From positions 1,116,001 through 1,180,000 of the forward strand of contig NC_013441.1 of NCBI RefSeq assembly GCF_000024785.1: 64,000 nt of DNA, written 5' to 3'. The notes below the pieces were generated by a model that saw only the letters and a list, made by a program, of their open reading frames with translations, made no database searches and was not told the origin of the DNA. A program made the position numbers and the translations under genes. Each line of letters opens with the position of its first letter. Position 1 is the first letter of the stretch. Below, piece by piece: positions 8,618 through 16,017 of this stretch. The stretch comes from Gordonia bronchialis DSM 43247. Its GTDB lineage: Bacteria > Actinomycetota > Actinomycetes > Mycobacteriales > Mycobacteriaceae.

Positions 8618-10593
8618 CAGCTGACTCCGTCGAAAGCGGATTCGTAGGCGTCTGCCATTGCGTCGATGGTGTATCGCTCGGACATGTGCAATCTTCCGGC
8701 GGCCCCGACCGTCGGAAGACGAGCGGGATCTTCGAGCGTCTCGGTGAGCGCCGCTGCCCATGCGTCGATGGTCGGCTCATTCACGAGGATCCCGGCGTTT
8801 CCGTGATCGAGGATGTCGGGTACGGAGCACACGCGGGTGGCGAGTACCGGAATGCCACGCGCCATCGCCTCGAGCATCACGAGCGGAAAGGCCTCGTTTC
8901 CGCTCGGCGAGCACAGCAGATCGGCGTCGGAGAGGGCCTGATCGGGGCCGGGAGACCATCCGCGCCAACGGATTCGATCACGAACTCGCTCTGGTGTCAT
9001 CGCCTCGAGACGTTCCCGGTCGGGTCCGTCGCCGAAGATGTCCAGAGTCCAGTCGAGATGATCGGGAATGCGGGCCAAAGCTGCGGTGAGGATATGCGGG
9101 TTCTTAGCCTCGACCATTCTTGCCAGCATCACCAACCGTATGGTGCCGTGGTCTCGCACCCGTGCCGGCGGTGTTTGCTGGACCTGGGCTGCGCTGACGA
9201 CTCCGTTGGGCGCGATCACGTGCTTGACACCGGCCGGAAGGAATCTGTCGAGCTCGGTCCAATGTGCCGGTGACAAGGCGACAAAGCTGTCGGCCCGGCT
9301 CATGGCTCGGGCGAGGAGAGCCGAATAGGTGGGACCGTCATCGGTGGGACAGGAGTGAGAGGCGGCCAGCCATCGTCGATCGCGATGACCGGCCCGCCAC
9401 AGCGTGCCGAACCCGGTTTCCGTGTTGGTGTCCCCGCTGATCAGGATCGCCCGAACCCCACCTCGAGGGTCACCAGGAGGGTCGGGCAGATCCACCATGG
9501 GCGCCCACCACGGTTGCCGGACCACACGGATGTCGTGGCCGATCTCGGCGACCAGCGGACCGAAGCGCTGCATACAGACGATGGTCACCGGGTATCCGCG
9601 GCGGACCAGCTCGGACCCCAGAATCACGTGATGCCGTTCTGCGCCACCGTATCCCAGTCGGTTGACGGTGAATATGACGGCGGGCTTACCGGTCGCCGAG
9701 ATCGCGCTCAAACGGGCACGGTCGCGGCGACGGGAACGCTGCACCCGATCCAGGACGGAGGTTCCGGCCAGGTAGACATCGCCGTGGTGCACGGTCGCGG
9801 CGCGATCGAGGTTCCGTGCGATCCCGGTACGCAACAGATCTGTTGACCGCAGTCCGGCGCGCGGGTCGTCGCTGACGGTGCCGTGTCCGTGGTGGGAGAC
9901 GCCTGGCTCGTTGGCGAGGAGAAGACGCCATCCCGCTTGTCGCGCGCGGCGTTGCCAGTCGGCTTCCTCGCCGTACAGAAAGAACTCCTCGTCAAAACTC
10001 CCGACCTCGTTCCACGCTGCGCGCGAGATCATCAGGCACGCCCCGGTCAGGTATCCCGACACCTCGGTCGGTGCGGACGGATACAGCGACGAGAAGGGGG
10101 TCGACCGCAGACGCGGCGAGTACCAGGCGTAGTCGACGAGCGCACGGACCACCCCGGCCCGCCGATGCGCCACATCCCACGGGCGGGTGTCAGCGGGACT
10201 GTCACCTCCGTGCGGATCCGTGATCAGCGGTGCGACGGCGGCGACGCGGTCGGAGCCGATGAGTTCGCGGGTCCGCTCGAGTGGGCCCAGGAGCGTGGCG
10301 TCGGGGTTGAGGAGCAGAAGGTACGGGCAACTGCTCAGGGCCGCCAGCTTGTTGACCGCGGCGGCGAACCCGATGTTCGATGACCCGAGATGCCAGTCGA
10401 TGTCGGGGTGGCTGGCACTGAATTCAGCCACCGCCGGGTGTTCTGGGCCGGAGTTGTCCCAGACGCGGATGGTGATGTCGTCAAGGTGCTTGCGGACGGA
10501 GGTGATGGCCGCCGCCAGGTCATCGACGCCCCGGTACGCGACGATCAGAACCTCGAAATCGCGTTGTGCCCCAGCTGGCTCGGTGCCGGTCAT
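8617..10593 (-). CDS. Bifunctional GT2-GT4 glycosyltransferase
   Basis: This 658-residue protein joins two complete glycosyltransferases. Residues about 10-270 are a GT2 domain (VLIVAYRGVDDLAAAITSV, LLLLNPDATLLGP as the DxD-type metal site, and GEEADWQRRARQAGW as the ED-type catalytic region), like rhamnosyl- and galactofuranosyl-transferases. Residues about 310-650 are a GT4 domain (NRLGYGGAERHHVILG, VMLARMVEAKNPHIL, and E-x7-E in GNEAFPLVMLEAMARG). One polypeptide may therefore add two consecutive sugars. The ATG at 10593 overlaps the flippase stop (ATGA). Longer upstream readings are overlap with the flippase gene and are rejected. Confidence 0.88.
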   Translation of the reverse strand: MTGTEPAGAQRDFEVLIVAYRGVDDLAAAITSVRKHLDDITIRVWDNSGPEHPAVAEFSASHPDIDWHLGSSNIGFAAAVNKLAALSSCPYLLLLNPDATLLGPLERTRELIGSDRVAAVAPLITDPHGGDSPADTRPWDVAHRRAGVVRALVDYAWYSPRLRSTPFSSLYPSAPTEVSGYLTGACLMISRAAWNEVGSFDEEFFLYGEEADWQRRARQAGWRLLLANEPGVSHHGHGTVSDDPRAGLRSTDLLRTGIARNLDRAATVHHGDVYLAGTSVLDRVQRSRRRDRARLSAISATGKPAVIFTVNRLGYGGAERHHVILGSELVRRGYPVTIVCMQRFGPLVAEIGHDIRVVRQPWWAPMVDLPDPPGDPRGGVRAILISGDTNTETGFGTLWRAGHRDRRWLAASHSCPTDDGPTYSALLARAMSRADSFVALSPAHWTELDRFLPAGVKHVIAPNGVVSAAQVQQTPPARVRDHGTIRLVMLARMVEAKNPHILTAALARIPDHLDWTLDIFGDGPDRERLEAMTPERVRDRIRWRGWSPGPDQALSDADLLCSPSGNEAFPLVMLEAMARGIPVLATRVCSVPDILDHGNAGILVNEPTIDAWAAALTETLEDPARLPTVGAAGRLHMSERYTIDAMADAYESAFDGVS

Positions 10594-12056
10594 GACGCCC
10601 CTTCCACGTGCTGATCTGACGACGCCCGTAGCGTTGTGACGAATCGTTTGTTGGCCGGCCCGACGACGAAGTTGACGGCGACGTAGCAGGCGGCGGCGGC
10701 CGGCAGCGAGACCAGCGGTGAAAGGTCGCAGAGCAGGTATGCCGTCACGCCCGCGGCTGCTGCCGGGATCGCCAAACGCAGAATGAACCCGATGGGTTCG
10801 CGATAAAGTCCGCGTTTGGCCAGCCGCCAGCGGCTGCAGGCGAGGCCAAGGACTTCGGTGGCGACCAGTGCAGCCGCGGCGCCACGGGCGCCGAAATGCG
10901 GTATCAGCGCAACGTTGGCGACGATGTTGAACACCAGGGTGCATGCGTTGAGCTTCATCAAGAAGTGCTGATCGTGCGCGGCGAAGAGCGCCTGGCTGGC
11001 GGCGCTGTTGAGAAAGGTGACGGCGGCGGCGACGAACAACAGTGCCAGTACCGGCGCGCCGTCGGCGAAACTGTCAGAGCTGATCATCGTGATGATCGGC
11101 GCAGCCAGGATGGGACCGACCACCGCGATCGGAACGGCGAGAAAGTACATGATCTGCGATGTGCGGGCGACGATCTGTGCGAATCGGTCCCGATCTGAGG
11201 CGAAGAGTGCCGTGGCCGTGGACAAGAGAGAGGCGAGCAGGAGGTCGGAGACCATCGTCACCAGGAAGGCCAGTGAGTACGCGAGTCCGTAATGCCCGAC
11301 CTGATCGGCACTCGACAGCACCGACAGCAGCACCCCGTCGATCCGCCAGTAGAGAACGGCGATGATGAGCACGACGGTGATCGGGAAACTCTCCACCAGC
11401 AGGCTGCGGGTCGCGGAGATTTCGAAACGTGGCCTCACTTGACCGAGCCGCGCGGCCGCAAAGGCCATCAACACGAGATTCACCGCCGGCGGCACCAGCT
11501 GCACCACGGCAAACCACTCCAGTCCGGCTCCCTGGCTGACCAGTACCAACGTCATCGCCATCGACAACGTGCGGCCACCGAAGTCGGCGAGTGCCACCGC
11601 GCCATATCGCAGATGCACCTTGAAGACGGCGTCGAAGGAGGTGTAGAGCGTGGTCAGGGCCAGCGAACCGACCGTGATGAGCAGGAGCTTGGCGATCTGC
11701 GGATCGTTACGGTAGACGACGAGTCCTACGCCGAGCGTTATCAGCGACAACGGCAGAGACCACACCACCGCGAACCCGAGGCTGATCCCCACCAGACGTT
11801 CCACCGACGGCCGCTCGCGCAGCCGCGAATCCGTCACACGACGGACGATGACCTCGCTGAAGCCCAGATCGGCGAATGCGGCCCACAGGGTGATGAACAT
11901 CACAGCCGCCGTCAGGTACCCGTAGTCCTCTGGACCGAGATAGCGGGTGGTGAAGGTGACGGTCGCCAGCGAAGCCAGCGTCCCGAAGACGCGGCCGAAC
12001 AGTTGAAGGCCGAATGCGCGGCCGATCCGACCAGCGGTGTGGCCGGAATCGGCCAT
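10590..12056 (-). CDS. Wzx-type polysaccharide flippase (MOP superfamily)
   Basis: The 488-residue protein is very hydrophobic with about 12-14 predicted membrane helices and opens with the typical flippase segment FGLQLFGRVFGTLASLATVT followed by TTRYLGPEDYGYL. It should turn lipid-linked repeat units from the cytoplasmic to the outer face of the membrane, feeding the Wzy-like polymerase at 14.3 kb. The ATG at 12056 has an AAAGG site about 7 bases upstream and heads the five-gene operon of overlapping genes. The promoter presumably lies in the 80 bases between it and the GH6 gene end. Confidence 0.9.
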   Translation of the reverse strand: MADSGHTAGRIGRAFGLQLFGRVFGTLASLATVTFTTRYLGPEDYGYLTAAVMFITLWAAFADLGFSEVIVRRVTDSRLRERPSVERLVGISLGFAVVWSLPLSLITLGVGLVVYRNDPQIAKLLLITVGSLALTTLYTSFDAVFKVHLRYGAVALADFGGRTLSMAMTLVLVSQGAGLEWFAVVQLVPPAVNLVLMAFAAARLGQVRPRFEISATRSLLVESFPITVVLIIAVLYWRIDGVLLSVLSSADQVGHYGLAYSLAFLVTMVSDLLLASLLSTATALFASDRDRFAQIVARTSQIMYFLAVPIAVVGPILAAPIITMISSDSFADGAPVLALLFVAAAVTFLNSAASQALFAAHDQHFLMKLNACTLVFNIVANVALIPHFGARGAAAALVATEVLGLACSRWRLAKRGLYREPIGFILRLAIPAAAAGVTAYLLCDLSPLVSLPAAAACYVAVNFVVGPANKRFVTTLRASSDQHVEGAS

Positions 12057-12136
12057 CACTGCACCTTTGTCCGGCGTGGGTGTTTCAGTCAAGACGAACT
12101 GCTTTCGAAAGATGTCTGCGGTGCCAACCGGTGCAG

Positions 12137-13222
12137 TCAGCGCGTCATCGCAAATGCCACCGCAGGCAGGAAGTCGCCACCTGAGCTGCCTTGTCCCACA
12201 CCGCACGACCCGTCTGAGGTACCCGGCGCCTTCACCCACAGGTACGCATCGAGACCCGGGGGGGCCGCGGGTGGATTCGCACGAGGTGCATAGCCGATCT
12301 TGCGTCCGGGCGGATTGCACCAGGTATCGTTGTCCCACTGGGGGTTTCCGTTACGTGAGGTATCCACGACGTAACGTGGATCGGGCGTCCCGGTAGCGAT
12401 CAGAGCTGCGCGGATGCGTTGCGCGTAGATGGTGATCGGCGCAGTCGGGGCAAAAGAACTGACGTTCACCGCGAATCCGGTCCGTTCGGATGCGCCTGCA
12501 CCGCGCAGCAGTGCCGCCATGCGTTCCGGTGTCACCGAACCCGAACTGGTTCCGGCATCGAGGTACACGTAGGTTCCAGGATTTCGGTTGAGGCGCGTAA
12601 CTACCTTCTGTAGCAGTTGCATTCGTCTGTCGAACCCGGCACGGTCCGCCCGGAACTGTCGATCGGCCAACCATAGTGAGTCGGGTTCGACGATGACGAT
12701 CGCCGAGGTATTGCCGATTGCGGATGCGACACCGCCGACCCAGGTCAGATAGTCGGTCGAAGTGAGATTGTTGATGGGACCGGTCAATCCGTCGTCGCGG
12801 CCGGGAATGTTGTACAGGACGACGACCGGCGTGGTCCCGGTACTGCGCGCTGTCGCAAGCATCGAGGTCAGGTTGGGCAGATCGCGCGAATCCCCGGTGA
12901 GCCACAAGGTATCCGGTTTGTCGCCCAGCGCCGCGCGCAGGGCCGTGGTGCGCGGATCGTGGGGATGGTCTCGCAACCACTGACGGGTCTGGCTGAACGC
13001 CGTCGCCGTGAAAGCGCGCGTGGGCAGCGCTGTTCGTTGCGCGGTGAGGGTGGGGTCGTTCTCGAAAACGCGTGACGAGCGGACGTGGTCTGTCGATCCG
13101 ACGTCATTCGCAGGACTCGCGCAACCGGCTAGCGATCCGACGATCACGAGTAGAAGTGCGAGTGTCATGTTGCGTTTCCAGTGCCCCCCGGTACCGTTCT
13201 TCATGGAAAACACGCGATTCAT
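12137..13222 (-). CDS. Glycoside hydrolase family 6 lipoprotein (endoglucanase/cellobiohydrolase-like)
   Basis: GH6 enzymes cut beta-1,4-glucan by inversion. The protein shows the family landmarks VVLYNIPGRD, IVIVEPDSLW (catalytic-acid region), TYVYLDAG, FAVNVSSF, YVVDTSRNGNPQWDNDTWCN and LDAYLWVKAPGTSDG. It has an N-terminal signal ending in a lipobox (LAGC, Cys about residue 34), so it is anchored outside the cell. ATGs at 13204 and 13168 are alternative starts. No carbohydrate-binding module is present, and at 361 residues it is essentially the catalytic domain alone. Its place between flippase and polymerase genes suggests trimming or releasing a glucan-like exopolysaccharide rather than feeding on plant cellulose. 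Confidence 0.88.
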   Translation of the reverse strand: MNRVFSMKNGTGGHWKRNMTLALLLVIVGSLAGCASPANDVGSTDHVRSSRVFENDPTLTAQRTALPTRAFTATAFSQTRQWLRDHPHDPRTTALRAALGDKPDTLWLTGDSRDLPNLTSMLATARSTGTTPVVVLYNIPGRDDGLTGPINNLTSTDYLTWVGGVASAIGNTSAIVIVEPDSLWLADRQFRADRAGFDRRMQLLQKVVTRLNRNPGTYVYLDAGTSSGSVTPERMAALLRGAGASERTGFAVNVSSFAPTAPITIYAQRIRAALIATGTPDPRYVVDTSRNGNPQWDNDTWCNPPGRKIGYAPRANPPAAPPGLDAYLWVKAPGTSDGSCGVGQGSSGGDFLPAVAFAMTR

Positions 13223-13415
13223 GATAGCGCGGAATAGCGGGTTGTGTGGCCTCGAGGGACGCGGCGCCTTCGGGCGATCGGTCGAAGTGCCGGCAGGCGG
13301 AGCGGATGTTCGCCCTGCTCTTCGGTACTCTTAAATCTCGCAGCCGTGGGATGCAGGATCGGCAATCAGCGGTGACGGCCGATTCGGTGGCATCGCATCG
13401 GCCAGGGAGGTGCCC

Positions 13416-14312
13416 GTGAGAATACTGACACTCGCGCGCCGTCACCGTGTGGTGACGGCGCTCATCGTGATGTTCCTGCTTGTAGTGGGAACCGTCGGCG
13501 GTGTGATCGGTGCAGGGCGTGCCGAGCCCACCTACCAATCCGACGGCATCGTGCTGATCATCCCGCCCGGCGCGGGGAACCCGTCGGCAACGATGAATCC
13601 GTTCGTGAACCTCGACCAGAACATGTCTCAGCTGGCTCAGGCACTGAGCACCCGGATGGCAGCGCCCGACGTGGTCGAGCGGATTCATCAACAAGCACCC
13701 TCGGTGGTGAACTACCAGGCGCAGGTGCGCTACGACCAGTCGGTGGTGAATCCGGCTCCCACCTCGCAGTTGCAGTTCACGGTGCAGGGCACTGACGCGC
13801 AGGCGACACGGGATGTCGTCGCGCAGCTGATGGTGCTCGCAGATGAGGAGCTCAGCCGCATCCAGACACACGCTGGTGTGACGCAGTCGACCCTGGCGGA
13901 TGCGGTCGTTCTCGTGCAGCCCACCGAACCGCAGGTGATGCCGGTGTCGAGTCTGCGTGCTGCGGGAATGGCCGCTGTGGCGGCCGTCCTTCTCGGGTTG
14001 GTGCTGATCGTCGTGGGCCTTGGTGTGTGGCGTTTCGTTCGCGGACGACATGGCGAGACCATGGTCGGCACTGTGGACGACAGCGATGACACGGACAACG
14101 GCAAGTATGAACCGCCGGGCGGTTCGGCGAATCATGAACCCGGCCACGACGACTCCGGTACAAGCAGCTCAGACTCCGACGGTGCCCAGAATGACAGTGT
14201 TACGGGTGACGGTGCCACTGACGAGACCAGGGAGCCGCAAACGTGGGCTCCGTCTACGGCGTCGGCCCGTCACACCGCGCCCGCGACCGAGGCGCGAGGG
14301 AGCGCATGGTGA
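13416..14312 (+). CDS. Wzz-like chain-length/anchor membrane protein
   Basis: The 298-residue protein has one membrane helix at residues 15-34, an extracytoplasmic region containing YQSDGIVLIIPPGAGNPSA and helical segments, and a second helix near residues 185-210 ending WRFVRGRHG. This is the layout of polysaccharide co-polymerases (Wzz/KpsE/CapA). No tyrosine-kinase domain follows; instead there is an 80-residue acidic, Ser/Asp-rich tail. The GTG at 13416 is chosen because the GGGAGG site lies 6 bases before it, whereas the GTG at 13410 abuts that site. The gene overlaps the polymerase gene by 7 bases. The family assignment rests on topology and context. Confidence 0.75.
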   Translation: MRILTLARRHRVVTALIVMFLLVVGTVGGVIGAGRAEPTYQSDGIVLIIPPGAGNPSATMNPFVNLDQNMSQLAQALSTRMAAPDVVERIHQQAPSVVNYQAQVRYDQSVVNPAPTSQLQFTVQGTDAQATRDVVAQLMVLADEELSRIQTHAGVTQSTLADAVVLVQPTEPQVMPVSSLRAAGMAAVAAVLLGLVLIVVGLGVWRFVRGRHGETMVGTVDDSDDTDNGKYEPPGGSANHEPGHDDSGTSSSDSDGAQNDSVTGDGATDETREPQTWAPSTASARHTAPATEARGSAW

Positions 14313-15679
14313 CGATCGCTGCCCGTCTGGACGAGTTCCGGACCTGGCTGCGTGACCCGGAGCATCTCGCCGCCACGCTGGTGAGTGTGAGTGGCGCGAT
14401 GCTGCTCGCCATGCGGCAGGGGTACCGGGTCCCGCTGTCGACTGGTCTGCCACCGTCGCGGGTGGCGGCCGTGCTCGGCCTGCTGATCCTGATCGCGGGA
14501 GTGGTGTCGGGTAGGCCGTACTGGATGCGGTTGATCCGCGGAGTTCCGCTGTGGCCCACCGCCGCGGCACTCGCGCTCGCCGCTTCGATTTTTCTGTCCG
14601 CAGCCAACGCGACCAACGGCGCGATCAACGCGACCGACCTGACCCTCACCTGGTACGCGACGCGCGACGCGGTCACCGCTTTGGCCGCGTTTGTCGTGAT
14701 CGTCGCTTTCATCCGCACTCGGGAGTCGATAGTTCTGGTGTTGCGCGGACTCGTCGTCGGCGGCAGTGTCAGTGCTCTCGCGGGGCTTATCGCCTATGCG
14801 ACGGGAAAAGACCTCGCCGCCTTGATCACGGTGCCGGGTTTGCGCTACACGGACACTCAACTGGTGACGAACCTGATGCGTGAGGGTGTGGTACGCCCGC
14901 AGGGGAGCGCCGGACACCCACTCGAGCTGAGTTCGGTGCTCACTGTCCTGGCCCCTGTCGCGGTGGCATTGACCTTCGAGGCCCGCCGACGGGGCGTCGC
15001 CTGGCAGCCCTGGGCGTTGGCGACCCTGGTCCTGCTGACCGGTGCGGCGGCGACGATTTCACGGTCGGCGCTGGTCGGAGTGATCATCGCGGTCATCGTA
15101 TTCGGGTGCTACTGGCCGCTGCGACGAACACTGGTGGTGCTGGGTGGTTGCGCCGTGGTGTTGGCCGCTGCGTGGCTGGCCAACCTCGCGCTGCTCCGTC
15201 AGCTCATCGACGTCGTATCCGGTGGGTCCAAGGACGCGTCTCTGCAATCCCGGTCATACGGTCGCGGATATGTTGCCGAACACTTCGGTGATCATGTCTG
15301 GCTGGGTCAGGGTTCGGGCACCTATGACGTCCGGGTGCAGCCGGTGCTCGACAACGACTACCTGGCACAGTTGATGCAGGTCGGCATCATCGGCCTCGGT
15401 GCCCTTGTCGTCTTCTATGTTGTCGGCCTGATCGCCGGGATGAGGTCAGCTGTACGCCTACGTGGCACACTTGACCCACTGGCCGAGATCGTGCCCGGAC
15501 TTCTGGCCGCGGTGCTGGTGGTCATGGCCATCTCGATGATCCTCGACGTCGGGGGTTTCGCGCAGATGTCGATGCTCTCCACCGCAATGGTTGCGTTATC
15601 GGTCTGCGTGATGCGCCTCGCGACTTCGGCCCCGACAGACGATCAATCGACCTCGGCCGCTACGACGGCAATCGCGTGA
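14306..15679 (+). CDS. Wzy-like O-antigen ligase/polymerase family membrane protein
   Basis: The 457-residue protein has about 11-12 membrane helices and the large loop typical of the Wzy_C/O-antigen ligase family, including SRSALVGVIIAVIVFG and, after it, GYVAEHFGDHVWLGQGSGTY with the conserved LGxGxGTY-type motif and HNDYL-like DNDYLAQLMQVGIIG. It should join flipped repeat units outside the membrane. The ATG at 14306 overlaps the Wzz-like gene end, so the two are coupled; GTG 14309 is an alternative start. The 3' end overlaps the convergent acpS by 37 bases. Confidence 0.87.
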   Translation: MVTIAARLDEFRTWLRDPEHLAATLVSVSGAMLLAMRQGYRVPLSTGLPPSRVAAVLGLLILIAGVVSGRPYWMRLIRGVPLWPTAAALALAASIFLSAANATNGAINATDLTLTWYATRDAVTALAAFVVIVAFIRTRESIVLVLRGLVVGGSVSALAGLIAYATGKDLAALITVPGLRYTDTQLVTNLMREGVVRPQGSAGHPLELSSVLTVLAPVAVALTFEARRRGVAWQPWALATLVLLTGAAATISRSALVGVIIAVIVFGCYWPLRRTLVVLGGCAVVLAAAWLANLALLRQLIDVVSGGSKDASLQSRSYGRGYVAEHFGDHVWLGQGSGTYDVRVQPVLDNDYLAQLMQVGIIGLGALVVFYVVGLIAGMRSAVRLRGTLDPLAEIVPGLLAAVLVVMAISMILDVGGFAQMSMLSTAMVALSVCVMRLATSAPTDDQSTSAATTAIA

Positions 15680-16017
15680 CAGTGACTGTGTGACAACGAC
15701 ACCGTCGCATCGCGCCAACCTCTATGGGCCCCCAGACGGGCGATCGCGCCGTGGAGGCGGAGTTCGGGTGGGCCGCCGCGGCCGGTGAGCACCTCGATGT
15801 CTCGAGGCGGCGTTGCCACATCGACGAGTCCGAGAGCCTTGATCGTGGCTTCCTTGGCCGCAAATCGGGCCGCCAGCCGTGGCGTGCGGAGGGCGCCACC
15901 GCATGCCACGAGCTCCGAGGCTGTGAACACCCGATGCAGGAATCGGTCGCCGAAAGCCGCCACTGATTCCTCGATCTCGCTCAACGCCACCAGATCACAG
16001 CCGATGGTGATGCTCAT
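15643..16017 (-). CDS. acpS: Holo-[acyl-carrier-protein] synthase (4'-phosphopantetheinyl transferase)
   Basis: This 124-residue enzyme transfers phosphopantetheine from CoA to a serine of a carrier protein. It has both AcpS signatures: GCDLVALSEIEES (metal-binding Asp at residue 8) and RFAAKEATIKALGL (metal-binding Glu). The length is normal for the family. In Mycobacterium the housekeeping acpS sits by the fatty acid synthase gene, so this copy, the last gene of the minus-strand operon that begins with a carrier-protein gene, is probably dedicated to that carrier. The start overlaps the GH2-like gene stop by four bases (ATGA). Confidence 0.9.
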   Translation of the reverse strand: MSITIGCDLVALSEIEESVAAFGDRFLHRVFTASELVACGGALRTPRLAARFAAKEATIKALGLVDVATPPRDIEVLTGRGGPPELRLHGAIARLGAHRGWRDATVSLSHSHCHAIAVVAAEVD

